Below, one piece after another: positions 17,557-29,033 of a DNA stretch of 64,000 nucleotides. The position numbers and the translations under genes are program-made. The notes beneath the pieces were generated by a model. That model was not told the DNA's origin. It did no database searches and worked only from the letters and a program-made list of their open reading frames with translations. Source of the stretch: Caulobacter sp. Root343 (lineage in GTDB: Bacteria; Pseudomonadota; Alphaproteobacteria; Caulobacterales; Caulobacteraceae); assembly GCF_001425745.1 (NCBI RefSeq), contig NZ_LMDF01000006.1, positions 1,056,035-1,120,034 of the forward strand, given 5' to 3'. Position 1 is the first letter of the stretch, and every line of letters starts with the position of its first letter.

Positions 17557-20199
<2,643 letters not shown>

Positions 20200-20203
<4 letters not shown>

Positions 20204-20868
20204 CCGGACGGACGACCAAGGCCGCCGAGAACGCCAAGGCCGACCTGCCGCGCCTGATGCAGGCTCTGCGCGACCAGGGGGTCACCGATCCCCAGGTGCT
20301 GAAGGCCATCGAGACCACGCCGCGCGACCTGTTCACGCCGGACCTGTTCAAGGACCGCTCGTGGGAGGATTCCGCCCTGCCGATCGCCTGCGGCCAGACC
20401 ATCAGCCAGCCCTATATCGTCGGCCTGATGACCCAGGCCCTCACGATCGAGCCGCGCTGCCGCGTGCTGGAGATCGGCACCGGCTCGGGCTACCAAACCA
20501 CCATCCTCAGCAAGGTCTCGCGCCTGGTCTATACGATCGAGCGCTATCGGACCCTGATGAAGGAGGCCGAAGGCCGCTTCCACAAGCTGGGCCTGACCAA
20601 CGTCATCACCAAGTTCGGCGACGGCGGCGAAGGTTGGGCCGAACAGGCGCCGTTTGACCGCATTATGGTCACGGCTGCGGCCGAAGATGATCCGAAGAAG
20701 CTGCTTTCGCAGCTGAAACCCAACGGCGTCCTGGTCGCGCCGGTGGGGAAGGGGCCTGTCCAGAGCCTCCGTCGCTACGCAGGCGACGGCAAGGGGGGCT
20801 TCCGGGTCGAGATCCTGTGCGACGTGCGCTTCGTGCCGCTGCTGGCCGGCGTCGCCAAGGACCAATGA
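20200..20868 (+). CDS. pcm: Protein-L-isoaspartate O-methyltransferase
   Basis: SAM-dependent repair enzyme that methylates isoaspartyl residues in aged proteins. About 222 residues from the ATG at 20200, which overlaps the surE stop. The pre-SAM motif [16 protein letters not shown] and SAM-binding [15 protein letters not shown] are both present, followed by [10 protein letters not shown]. Length is normal for bacterial Pcm. It is the last gene of the serS-surE-pcm unit, with a hairpin directly downstream. Confidence 0.94.
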
Positions 20869-20875
20869 GGGTTGG

Positions 20876-20898
20876 AGAGCGCGGTGTTCGCGCTCTTC
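20876..20898 (+). terminator. Hairpin terminator after pcm
   Basis: An 8-bp perfect stem AGAGCGCG/CGCGCTCT with a 5-nt loop begins 8 nt after the pcm stop. The following tract is only mildly U-rich (TCGGTGTT). Confidence 0.55.
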
Positions 20899-20962
20899 GG
20901 TGTTAAAGATTGATTCACCCTGGCGGAGCCTTGTGAGGGGCCCCGGCGGGAAAGGAGACGTT

Positions 20963-22864
20963 ATGAGGCAGTTGTGGACGCAAGCGGCGGTGATCGCCCT
21001 GACGGCTGGAACGCTCTCCGCCTGCGCGACCGACACGCCGCAGTACGCGGCGCGTGAAGGTCAGGCGCCCGCGCCGCAAGGGCGGATGCCGACTCCGAAC
21101 TTCCCGATCGTCCAGGCGCCCGCGGCCTCGGCGCCGCAAGCCGCCGCGCCGACCCAGAACACCTCGAACGAAAGCGACGCGGCCGCCGTCCTGCCGCCGC
21201 CTCAGCCGATCATCCAGAGCCAGTCCCTGGCCCCGGTGAGCCAGTCGGAGCTGCCGCCGCCCACGCCGGCGCGGACCCCGCCGCCGCAACCCGTCCTGCG
21301 CCCGGTTCCGCCGAAGACCGTCGTCACCACCACCGTCACCGGTTCGGTGGTCGAGGTGGCCGGCAAACCGCAGGTGCATGTCGTCAAGTCCGGCGACGCC
21401 CTGGACGCCATCGCCCGCGGCATGGGCGTGACCCGCGCCGAGCTGGTCAAGCTCAATGACCTCGAGGCTCCGTACCGCCTGAAGCTGGGCCAGAAGATCA
21501 AGGGGCCGGCCCAGGATCAGAAGGCCTATGTGGTCCAGACCGGCGACACCATGTTCGCCATCGCCAAGCGCTTCAACATCACCCAGGCCGCCCTGGCCGA
21601 GGAGAACGACCTCAAGACCGGCGCGGCCATCAAGAAGGGCCAGAAGCTGCTCCTGCCGGACGGCTTCAAGGACAAGGGCCCGATCAAGACCACGACGGTG
21701 ATCCCGGGCACGCCGGGGTCGCAGACCTCCACGGCCAGCGCCGAGCCCGCGCCCCTGCCGGCGACCACCCGTCCGGGCGCGTCGTCGCGCCCGACCTCCC
21801 AGCCGGCCTACGAGCCGCCGACGCCGACCACGGTCAGCACCACCTCGCTCAGCGTCACCGGTTCGGTGGTCAGCGTCGCGGGGCCGCGCCAGGTCCATAC
21901 CGTCAAGTCGGGCGACACCCTGACCTCGATCGCTCGCGGCTTCGACCTGAGCGTCAAGGAACTGGCCGACGCCAACGACATCAGCACCAGCAAGCCGCTG
22001 AAGCTGGGCACGAAGATCAAGGGCCCGGCGACCACGTCCAAGGCCTATGTCGCCCAGAACGGCGACACCCTGGCGGCCATCGGCAAGCGCTTCAATGTCA
22101 GCGTCAAGGCGCTGGCGGCCGAGAACGACCTGCGGACCAGCGCCACGATCAAGAAGGGCCAGAAGATCGTCCTGCCGGACGGCTACAAGGACAAGGGCCC
22201 GATCAAGACCACCACGACGGTGGCTCGTCCGGCGCCAGTCGAGCCGTCGAACACCTACGCCAAGGTCGAGTCGCCGACCCCGCGGCCCTCGGCGCCGCCG
22301 ATCGGCGCGTCGCCGGCCCCCACGCCGTCCAACCCCGTCCCGTACACGCCCAGCTATTCGCGTCCCAGCGCGCCGATCGCCGCCCAGCCGGTGACCCCGC
22401 CGTCATCGACGCGTCCGATCATCGAGAGCAGCGCCGCCCCGACCGAGGCCGAGATCATCGCCTCGGGCAAGGGCCGGTTCGCCTGGCCGGTGCGCGGCGA
22501 GATCATCTCCACCTTCGGCGCCAACGGCCCGGGCCAGCGCAACGACGGCCTGGACATCCGCGCCGCCCAAGGCACGCCGGTGCTGTCGGCGGCCGACGGC
22601 AAGGTGGCCTATGCCGGCAACCAGGTCCCGAGCTTCGGCAACCTGGTCCTGGTCAAGCACGCCGACGGTTGGGTCACCGCCTACGCCCACCTCTCCAGCA
22701 TCAACGTCAAGATGCAGCAGGACGTGCGCCAGGGCGAGCAGCTGGGCGCGGTGGGCTCCACCGGCGGCGCCAACGAGTCCAAGCTGCACTTCGAGATGCG
22801 CTACGCGCCCACGGTCAAGGACAAGGCCAAGCCGGTCGATCCGGGCCTGGTCCTGCCGCGCTAA
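20963..22864 (+). CDS. dipM: DipM-like LysM/LytM (degenerate M23) cell-division factor
   Basis: 633 residues. The ATG at 20963 is chosen because AAAGGAG lies 6 nt upstream. An N-terminal export signal ends in LSAC (C21), a possible lipobox. Four LysM units occur as two near-identical pairs (about 138-182 plus 187-232, and 310-354 plus 360-405), separated by Pro/Thr-rich linkers. The C-terminal LytM domain spans about 505-633. Its zinc site is broken: the first His is Asn in RNDGLDI, and the HxH motif reads KLHFEMR. That is the degenerate, amidase-activating type (NlpD/EnvC/DipM) rather than an active peptidase. In C. crescentus DipM has the same domain plan and coordinates septal hydrolases. 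The DipM call rests on architecture and neighbourhood. Confidence 0.88.
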   Translation: MRQLWTQAAVIALTAGTLSACATDTPQYAAREGQAPAPQGRMPTPNFPIVQAPAASAPQAAAPTQNTSNESDAAAVLPPPQPIIQSQSLAPVSQSELPPPTPARTPPPQPVLRPVPPKTVVTTTVTGSVVEVAGKPQVHVVKSGDALDAIARGMGVTRAELVKLNDLEAPYRLKLGQKIKGPAQDQKAYVVQTGDTMFAIAKRFNITQAALAEENDLKTGAAIKKGQKLLLPDGFKDKGPIKTTTVIPGTPGSQTSTASAEPAPLPATTRPGASSRPTSQPAYEPPTPTTVSTTSLSVTGSVVSVAGPRQVHTVKSGDTLTSIARGFDLSVKELADANDISTSKPLKLGTKIKGPATTSKAYVAQNGDTLAAIGKRFNVSVKALAAENDLRTSATIKKGQKIVLPDGYKDKGPIKTTTTVARPAPVEPSNTYAKVESPTPRPSAPPIGASPAPTPSNPVPYTPSYSRPSAPIAAQPVTPPSSTRPIIESSAAPTEAEIIASGKGRFAWPVRGEIISTFGANGPGQRNDGLDIRAAQGTPVLSAADGKVAYAGNQVPSFGNLVLVKHADGWVTAYAHLSSINVKMQQDVRQGEQLGAVGSTGGANESKLHFEMRYAPTVKDKAKPVDPGLVLPR

Positions 22865-22887
22865 GGCTTTCGTCGCTGAAATTCGGA

Positions 22888-22916
22888 CGGCCCGCTTCGA
22901 AAGAGGCGGGCCGTTT
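22888..22916 (+). terminator. Terminator after dipM (possibly bidirectional)
   Basis: An 8-bp GC stem CGGCCCGC/GCGGGCCG with a short loop is followed by TTT. It sits between convergent genes and could serve both strands. Confidence 0.75.
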
Positions 22917-22918
22917 CG

Positions 22919-23167
22919 CTATTTGCCGCCCCATCGCCACAGCCAGGGGCCGTCGCTCTTGAGCCAGGCCAAGGCGATGACGCCGACGATCAGTCCGCCG
23001 CGAAGCGCGGGATCGATCCAGGGATGCGCGCTGGTCAGGGCGCCGGGCAGGAAGCGCACGCCGACTATGGCGGCGGTGAAGACCGCGAGCAGCGCCCAGC
23101 CTTCCCAGCTGCACGGAAGGCCCGCGCCGACGCCGTATCGCTTCGTATGAAACCAGGGCTTGCCCAT
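22919..23167 (-). CDS. Small two-span membrane protein, unknown function
   Basis: 82 residues. A hydrophilic start (MGKPWFHTKRYGVGAGLPCSW) precedes two hydrophobic segments (about 24-42 and 55-70) and a basic, Trp-rich end (WLWRWGGK). GGAGG lies 5 nt before the ATG on the minus strand. The GAGLPCSWEGW pattern looks like that of conserved small membrane proteins found in other alphaproteobacteria, but no function is known to me. Confidence 0.7.
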   Translation of the reverse strand: MGKPWFHTKRYGVGAGLPCSWEGWALLAVFTAAIVGVRFLPGALTSAHPWIDPALRGGLIVGVIALAWLKSDGPWLWRWGGK

Positions 23168-23314
23168 GGTCGCCTCCGATGATGTCGCGGCATTATCTCA
23201 CGGGGTGCGTCCACAGGAAACTCGCGACGGGGCCATACGAAAAAGTCCGCCGCGAACGACTCGTCCTACGGTCGCGGCGGCGTCCGGACGATGTCGTGTT
23301 GAGTGGAGTTTCGG

Positions 23315-24241
23315 ATGACGTCGCGCCTGGTCTTGCCGATGGCGGTGCTGGCCCTGGGCCTGGGGGCGTGCGGCGCCGAGCCGGCCAAGACCACCGAGGG
23401 CGCGGCGGGCGCGATGTCGGCCTCGCCGGCCTCGTCGGCCGATGGCGGCTTCGTCATCGAGAACAGCACCGTCATCCCGATCCGCGCCAAGGCGAGCGGC
23501 CGCGACTACGAGATCTTCGTCAAGACGCCGCCCGGCTACGGCAAGCCCGAGAACGCAGGCCGGCGGTATCCGGTGATCTACCTGACCGACGGACCCTACA
23601 CCTTCCAGGTAGCGTCGGCGGTTTCGCGCCTGCCGTTCAGCCAGGGGCGTTTCAACGAGTTCATCGTCGTGGGCCTGTCATGGGCCAAGGGCGACGCCCC
23701 AGCCGACAGCCGCCGGCGCGACCTGACGCCGTGGCGCGATCCCGCGATCAAGGGCGAGACCGGCGGCGGCCAGGCGCACTTCGACTTCCTGAAGGGCGAG
23801 GTGCTGCCCCTGGTCGAGGGGCGCTATCGCGTCGACCCGGCCGCCCGCACCCTGGCGGGACAGTCCTATGGCGCCCTGTTCGGCCTGTGGATCGCGTTCA
23901 ACGCGCCGGGGACGTTCCAGAACTACGTCCTGACCAGCCCTTCGATCTGGTTCGCGGGCCAGCGGATCCTCGCCGACGAGGCCGCTTACGCCAAGGGCCA
24001 CAAGGACCTGAAGGCGACCCTCTACCTGGCCACCGGCTCGCGGGAGCATCCCGGACCCGGCGGCTGCCCAGGCTGCGACAACGACATGATCGCGGGCCAG
24101 GCGCGGCTGGCGGCGGCCCTGAAGGCGCGAAGCTATCCAGGCCTGCGCCTGCGGACCGACGTCGTCGAGGACGGCTTCCACGAGACCACGTTCCCGGTGG
24201 GCCTGATCCGTGGGATGCAGTGGCTGTACCTGAAATCCTGA
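23315..24241 (+). CDS. Lipoprotein alpha/beta-hydrolase, esterase D/IroE-like
   Basis: About 308 residues from the ATG at 23315 (GTGGAG is 6 nt upstream; an in-frame GTG at 23303 is the alternative). The signal peptide ends in LGAC, a lipobox, so the protein is probably anchored to a membrane facing the periplasm. The nucleophile elbow is GQSYGALFG, the catalytic His lies in DGFHETTFP and an oxyanion-type YLTDGPYTF is near the N-terminus. This matches the esterase family (PF00756) that includes siderophore esterases and acyl hydrolases. The substrate is not determined. Confidence 0.82.
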   Translation: MTSRLVLPMAVLALGLGACGAEPAKTTEGAAGAMSASPASSADGGFVIENSTVIPIRAKASGRDYEIFVKTPPGYGKPENAGRRYPVIYLTDGPYTFQVASAVSRLPFSQGRFNEFIVVGLSWAKGDAPADSRRRDLTPWRDPAIKGETGGGQAHFDFLKGEVLPLVEGRYRVDPAARTLAGQSYGALFGLWIAFNAPGTFQNYVLTSPSIWFAGQRILADEAAYAKGHKDLKATLYLATGSREHPGPGGCPGCDNDMIAGQARLAAALKARSYPGLRLRTDVVEDGFHETTFPVGLIRGMQWLYLKS

Positions 24242-24256
24242 AGCCGTTGCCTGGAC

Positions 24257-24733
24257 TCAGAGCGTGCGGGTCATGAAGACGCTGTTCGGGTCGAGCTTGT
24301 AGCCGCCGAACGGGGCGCAGGGCGTGAAGCCGTTGCGAGCGTACATTTCGCGCGCCGGGACGAAGAAGTCGCCGGCCCCGGTTTCCAGGCTCAAGCGCGA
24401 CAGGCCCAGGCCGATCGCGTGGGCGACCAGGTGGTCCAGCGTGGCCTGGCCCACGCCGCGACGACGATAGGCGGCGGCCGTGTGCATGGATTTGATCTCG
24501 CCGTGCGTGGCGTCCAGCCGCTTGACCGCGCCGACGCCGGCCAGGTCCTGGCCGTCCCAAACGGCGAAGAAGTCGAGGCCGGCCTCGCGCATGGCGTCCA
24601 GCGGCATGACGTGGCAGCTCTCCACGGGAGCGGTCGACCGCATGGCCGCGAAGTGGGTGGCCAGCAGCGCCGCGACCCGGGCGTCGTCGAAGTCGCCGGG
24701 AACGATGCGGAAGGCGGGGGCGGTGATGTCCAT
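24257..24733 (-). CDS. GNAT-family N-acetyltransferase
   Basis: 158 residues. The acetyl-CoA pyrophosphate-binding loop RRRGVGQATLDHLVAHA is the GNAT motif A (R/QxxGxG/A). The following SLETGAGDFFVPAREMYARNGF is motif B, with the aromatic-Asn-Gly-Phe signature. The start ATG is at 24733. Convergent with the esterase gene (15 nt apart). The target amine is unknown. Confidence 0.88.
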   Translation of the reverse strand: MDITAPAFRIVPGDFDDARVAALLATHFAAMRSTAPVESCHVMPLDAMREAGLDFFAVWDGQDLAGVGAVKRLDATHGEIKSMHTAAAYRRRGVGQATLDHLVAHAIGLGLSRLSLETGAGDFFVPAREMYARNGFTPCAPFGGYKLDPNSVFMTRTL

Positions 24734-24769
24734 GGGCTCGGGTCGTCGTGCTGTTGATGATCGGGTCGG

Positions 24770-25621
24770 TCAGCTCGGCAGTTTCACGCCCAACTCGCCG
24801 GCCAGGTCGCGGACGAACTGCCAGGCGACCCGGCCCGAGCGCCCGCCGCGCTGTTGCGACCACTGCAGGGCCCGGCGCTCGAGGTCCGGGGCGCGCAGCC
24901 CGAACTGTTCGGCATAGGCGCGGATGGCGCTCAGATAGGTCTCCTGATCCATCGGCGGGAAGCCGATCCACAGCCCGAAGCGGTCGGAGACGCTCATCTC
25001 CTCCTCCGCGTTCTCGGCGGCGGCGATGGCACCCTGGCGCTCGACATGGTCGCGCGGCATCAGATGGCGGCGGTTCGAGGTGGCGACGAACAGCACGTTC
25101 TCCGGCGGGCCCGAGACGCCGCCCTCCAGCGCCGACTTCAGGGCCTTGCCCGCCGCCGCGCCGTCCTCGAACGACAGGTCGTCGCACAGCACCACGAACC
25201 GCTCCGAACGTGTCCGCAGCAGGTCGAACAGCGGCGGCAGGGCGGCGACCTCGTCGCGGTCGACCTCGATCAGCTTCAGGACCGGGAATTCGTCGGCCAG
25301 GGTCACGAAGGCGGCCTTGGTCACCGAGCTCTTGCCGGTGCCGCGCACGCCCCACAGCAGCACGTGGTTGCTGGGCAGGCCCACGGCGAAGCGGCGCAGG
25401 TTCTCGACGAACCGGCCCTTCTGCCGCTCGATGCCGACCAGCAGGTCCAGCGACAGCGGATAGTCCGGGGCGGGGACGAAGGCGCCGTCCCTCGGCTCGT
25501 GCCGGAACAGGCGCGCGGCGGCGAAATCGGGCGCGGCCGGCGGCGGGGGCGCCAAGCGCTCCAGGGCGTCGGCGATGCGCGTAAGCAGGGGGGCGAGCGG
25601 GGGCGTGGACGCGTCGGTCAT
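24770..25621 (-). CDS. DUF815-type AAA ATPase
   Basis: About 283 residues from the ATG at 25621 (GGAA is 6 nt upstream; in-frame starts at 25633 and 25651 are also possible). Walker A is GVRGTGKSSV near 91-100, Walker B is FVVLCDDLSFE, and there is a sensor-like LFVATSNRRHLMPRD. This layout matches the DUF815 family of small single-domain AAA proteins common in proteobacteria, whose function is not established. Upstream it is divergent from yajC with a 119-nt gap. Confidence 0.85.
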   Translation of the reverse strand: MTDASTPPLAPLLTRIADALERLAPPPPAAPDFAAARLFRHEPRDGAFVPAPDYPLSLDLLVGIERQKGRFVENLRRFAVGLPSNHVLLWGVRGTGKSSVTKAAFVTLADEFPVLKLIEVDRDEVAALPPLFDLLRTRSERFVVLCDDLSFEDGAAAGKALKSALEGGVSGPPENVLFVATSNRRHLMPRDHVERQGAIAAAENAEEEMSVSDRFGLWIGFPPMDQETYLSAIRAYAEQFGLRAPDLERRALQWSQQRGGRSGRVAWQFVRDLAGELGVKLPS

Positions 25622-25740
25622 GGCGCGTTCCATACCCTTGTGCGGTCGCATTGCAAAAGGGGAGGCGAACGCATAGCTTCCGCCGACTTGGCGCGACCCT
25701 ATGTCAGGCGGCGCGCCTTACGGAATTTCTCGGAGTCCCT

Positions 25741-26046
25741 ATGTCCAATATCAACGCTCAAGTCCTGCAGCTGGCGCCCATCCTCCTGATGGTCGTGCTG
25801 TTCTATTTCATGCTGATCCGCCCGCAGCAGAAGCGCGCCAAGGAGCATCAGGCGATGCTCGGCAACCTGAAGCGCGGCGACAGCGTCGTCCTGTCCTCGG
25901 GCGTTCTGGGCAAGATCGTCCGCGTCGAGGACAAGGAAGTGGGCGTCGAGATCGCCCAGGGCGTCACCGTGAAGGTGATGAAGGGCATGATCACCGAGGT
26001 CCGCGCCAAGGGCGAACCGGCCGCGGCCAACGACGCCAAGAACTAA
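25741..26046 (+). CDS. yajC: Sec translocase auxiliary subunit YajC
   Basis: Small inner-membrane partner of SecDF. About 101 residues from the ATG at 25741, one span (ILLMVVLFYFMLIRPQQKRAKEH) with the family's RPQQKR motif, then a small cytoplasmic barrel (GDSVVLSSGVLGKIVRVED). Followed by secD after 59 nt, giving the usual yajC-secD-secF order. Confidence 0.95.
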   Translation: MSNINAQVLQLAPILLMVVLFYFMLIRPQQKRAKEHQAMLGNLKRGDSVVLSSGVLGKIVRVEDKEVGVEIAQGVTVKVMKGMITEVRAKGEPAAANDAKN

Positions 26047-26105
26047 GGCGCACCCGAACCCCAAGCGAGGCGTTCCACGCGACGTCGCCTGAAAGTCACT
26101 GATCC

Positions 26106-27701
26106 ATGCTGACCCTCTCCCGCTGGAAGATCATCGCCGTCACCTTGTCGGTGATCTTCGGCATCCTGTTCTCCCTGCCCAACGTCATCCCGCAGAAGAC
26201 GTTGGACGCCATGCCCGGCTGGCTGCCGCACCAGAAGCTGAACCTCGGCCTCGACCTGCAAGGCGGCTCGTATCTGCTGTACGAGGTGGACACCGACGCC
26301 CTGCACCGCGAGCGTCTGTCCAACCTTCTGGAAGACACGCGCACCCAGCTGCGCAATGAGCAGATCCCGTTCGGCGAACTGGCCCAGCAGGGCGAGGTGA
26401 TCAGCGTCCGCATCGGCGACGCCGCGCGCTTCAACGACGCCGTGAACCTGCTGCGCAAGAACCTGGGCGCCCCGCTCGCCGGCGTGATCGGCGGCAAGGA
26501 CGTCACGGTCGCCAGCAAGGACGACAACCGCATCGAGGTCCGCTTCGTGGCGGAGGCCGCCAAGGCCGACGAGGCCAAGGCCGTCGAGCAGTCGATCGAG
26601 ACCATCCGTCGCCGGATCGACAGCCTGGGCACCAAGGAGCCCTCGATCAACCGCCAGGGCACCAACCGGATCATGATCCAGGCGGCCGGCGAGAGCGATC
26701 CCGAGCGGCTGAAGGCCGTCATCGGCAAGACCGCCAAGCTGACCTTCCAGATGGTCGACGAGACGGTGACCCCCGAGGACATCCAGGCCGGCCGCATCCC
26801 GCCCGGCTCGGAAGTGCTGCCTGGCGACCGCTTCGCGCCGTTCTACGTCGTCAAGAAGCGCGCGGTGGTGTCGGGCGAGGAGCTGACCAACGCCTCCCAG
26901 ACCTTCGACCAGAACGGCCAGCCGGCCGTCGCCTTCTCGTTCAACGGGTCGGGCGCGCGCAAGTTCGGCGACGTCACCCTGCGTAATCACGGCAAGCGCT
27001 TCGCCATCGTCCTCGACAAGAAGGTGCTTTCGGCGCCGGTCATCAACGACCCGATCACGGGCGGTAGCGGCATCATCACCGGCAGTTTCACGGCCCAGAG
27101 CGCCAACGAGCTGTCGCTGCTGCTGCGGTCGGGCGCTCTGCCCGCGCCGCTGAACCCGGAAGACCAGCGCACCGTGACCGCCGAGCTCGGCGCCGACGCC
27201 GTCAAGGCCGGCTCGATCTCGCTGGCCATCGGCGCGGTCTCGATGTTCGTGTTCGTGATCCTGGCCTACGGCCTGTTCGGCGGCTTCGCCGCCATCGCCC
27301 TGGTGGTCAACGTGCTGCTGATCGTCGGCATCATGTCGGTGAGCCAGGCGACCCTGACCTTCCCGGGCATCGCCGGCCTGATCCTGACCCTGGCCGTGGC
27401 CGTCGACGCCAACGTGCTGATCTACGAGCGCATGCGCGACGAGGCCAATGCCGGGCGAACGCCCATGGCGGCGGCCGACCATGGCTACAAGCTGGCCCTG
27501 ACCTCGATCCTGGACGCCAACATCACCAGCCTGATCTCGGGCCTGATCATGTTCAGCTTCGGCTCGGGCCCGGTGAAGGGCTTCGCCTGGACCCTGGTGA
27601 TCGGCGTGTTCACGTCGCTGTTCACCGCCATCTTCATCACCCAAGTGCTCATCGGCTGGTGGTTCAAGACCACCAAGCCGAAGAAGCTGCCGATCGCATA
27701 G
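26106..27701 (+). CDS. secD: Protein translocase subunit SecD
   Basis: Proton-driven RND-type motor that completes protein export through SecYEG. 531 residues. First span near residues 7-25, then GLDLQGGSYLLYEVD opening the large periplasmic P1 domain, and five more spans at the C-terminus with AGLILTLAVAVDANVLIYERMRDE, the diagnostic D-A-N-V/Y-ER motif. The start ATG at 26106 is near the first span. Forms an operon with secF, 11 nt apart. Confidence 0.96.
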   Translation: MLTLSRWKIIAVTLSVIFGILFSLPNVIPQKTLDAMPGWLPHQKLNLGLDLQGGSYLLYEVDTDALHRERLSNLLEDTRTQLRNEQIPFGELAQQGEVISVRIGDAARFNDAVNLLRKNLGAPLAGVIGGKDVTVASKDDNRIEVRFVAEAAKADEAKAVEQSIETIRRRIDSLGTKEPSINRQGTNRIMIQAAGESDPERLKAVIGKTAKLTFQMVDETVTPEDIQAGRIPPGSEVLPGDRFAPFYVVKKRAVVSGEELTNASQTFDQNGQPAVAFSFNGSGARKFGDVTLRNHGKRFAIVLDKKVLSAPVINDPITGGSGIITGSFTAQSANELSLLLRSGALPAPLNPEDQRTVTAELGADAVKAGSISLAIGAVSMFVFVILAYGLFGGFAAIALVVNVLLIVGIMSVSQATLTFPGIAGLILTLAVAVDANVLIYERMRDEANAGRTPMAAADHGYKLALTSILDANITSLISGLIMFSFGSGPVKGFAWTLVIGVFTSLFTAIFITQVLIGWWFKTTKPKKLPIA

Positions 27702-27712
27702 GAGATCCGACC

Positions 27713-28660
27713 ATGCGTTGGCCCCTCATTCGCTACATTCCCCGTTCGACCCACTTCCGCTTCGTGCGCTGGGCCCCGGTCGCGGCCGTCTTCTCGGCGG
27801 TCCTGATCGTCGCCTCGATCGGCTTGCTGGTCTTCCAGGGCCTGAACCTGGGCATCGATTTCAAGGGCGGCGTCGCCCTGGAAATCGCCATGCCGCGCCC
27901 CGTGCCGCTGGCGCAGCTGCGCACGACACTGGACCAGATCGGCGCCCATGACGGCCAGGTGCAGGGCTTCGGTTCGCCGAACTCGGCCATGGTCAAGTTC
28001 CTGCCGGCCAAAGGCGAGAACGTCAGCGCCGCCTCCAAACACGTCGAGGCCGAGCTGATCAAGCGCTTCCCCGACCTGAAGGTGACCAGCCGTTCGGAAG
28101 TCGGCGCCAAGGTGTCGGGCGAGCTGCTGCTGTCGGGCTTCAAGGCCCTGGGCGTGGCCCTGCTGCTGACCCTGGGCTACATCTGGTTCCGCTTCGGCCT
28201 GTCGTACGGCACGGGTGCGGTCGTGGCCGTGATCCACGACATCGTCCTAACCCTGGGCCTGCTGTCGTTCCGGCACATCGAGTTCTCGATGACCGAGATC
28301 GCGGCCCTGCTGACGGTCATCGGCTATTCGATGAACGAGAAGGTCATCACCTTCGACCGTCTGAAGGAAAACCTGCGCAAGTACCGCACCACGCCGCTGC
28401 GCGACGTCATCGACCTGTCGGAGAACGAGCGTCTGTCGCGGACGATCATCACCGGCACCACGGCCCTGCTGGCCCTGGGCGGCACGATGGCGTTCGGCGG
28501 CCCGGTCCTGTATCCGCTGGTGTTCACGATGATCTTCGGGATCGTCATCGGCACCTATTCGTCGGTCTATATCGCTCTGCCCATGATCCTGATCTGGGGC
28601 GTCAAGCGCAACGACGAGGAAGCCACGCCGATCAAGCTCGGCGCGGCCTCGCGGCCCTGA
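27713..28660 (+). CDS. secF: Protein translocase subunit SecF
   Basis: Partner of SecD. About 315 residues from the ATG at 27713, where GGAG is 9 nt upstream. The GIDFKGGVALEI motif follows the first span, IHDIVLTLGLLSF and LTVIGYSMNEKVITFDRLKEN are SecF signatures. Six spans are predicted. Its stop overlaps the ATG of the Mth938-like gene (TGATG), so translation is coupled. Confidence 0.96.
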   Translation: MRWPLIRYIPRSTHFRFVRWAPVAAVFSAVLIVASIGLLVFQGLNLGIDFKGGVALEIAMPRPVPLAQLRTTLDQIGAHDGQVQGFGSPNSAMVKFLPAKGENVSAASKHVEAELIKRFPDLKVTSRSEVGAKVSGELLLSGFKALGVALLLTLGYIWFRFGLSYGTGAVVAVIHDIVLTLGLLSFRHIEFSMTEIAALLTVIGYSMNEKVITFDRLKENLRKYRTTPLRDVIDLSENERLSRTIITGTTALLALGGTMAFGGPVLYPLVFTMIFGIVIGTYSSVYIALPMILIWGVKRNDEEATPIKLGAASRP

Positions 28661-29013
28661 TGCGGCAACCGCCGTCCATCGACGCCTGGGGCGGCGGCGG
28701 CTTTCGGGTCGCCGGCGACTGGCGGCCCGGCTCGCTGCTGATCATCGACGATCAGCCGCGCGACTGGGCCGCGACCACCCTGGCCGACCTGACGCCGGAA
28801 TCCTTCGCCGAGGTGTTCGCCGCGACCGGGACGGTGGAGTTCGTCCTGCTCGGCACGGGCCTGGTCAACGCCCTGCCGCCGCGCCCCGTCCGCGACGCTC
28901 TGAAGGCCGCCGGCGTAGGGCTGGAGTTCATGAGCACCGAGGCCGCCGCCCGCACCTACAACGTCCTGGCCAGTGAAGGCCGGCGGCTAGCGGCGGCGCT
29001 GATCGCGGTTTGA
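28660..29013 (+). CDS. Mth938-like protein (DUF498), NDUFAF3 homologue
   Basis: 117 residues of the Mth938/DUF498 fold, the bacterial counterpart of the human complex I assembly factor NDUFAF3. Typical features are INAYGGGGF-like DAWGGGGFRVAG near the start, GSLLIIDD, FVLLGTG and GLEFMSTEAAARTYNVL. Coupled to secF by a TGATG overlap. Location directly after secDF is conserved in alphaproteobacteria and fits a role in membrane protein biogenesis, although no bacterial function is proven. Confidence 0.85.
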   Translation: MRQPPSIDAWGGGGFRVAGDWRPGSLLIIDDQPRDWAATTLADLTPESFAEVFAATGTVEFVLLGTGLVNALPPRPVRDALKAAGVGLEFMSTEAAARTYNVLASEGRRLAAALIAV

Positions 29014-29033
29014 GGCGAGATCGGGCTTCGGGC

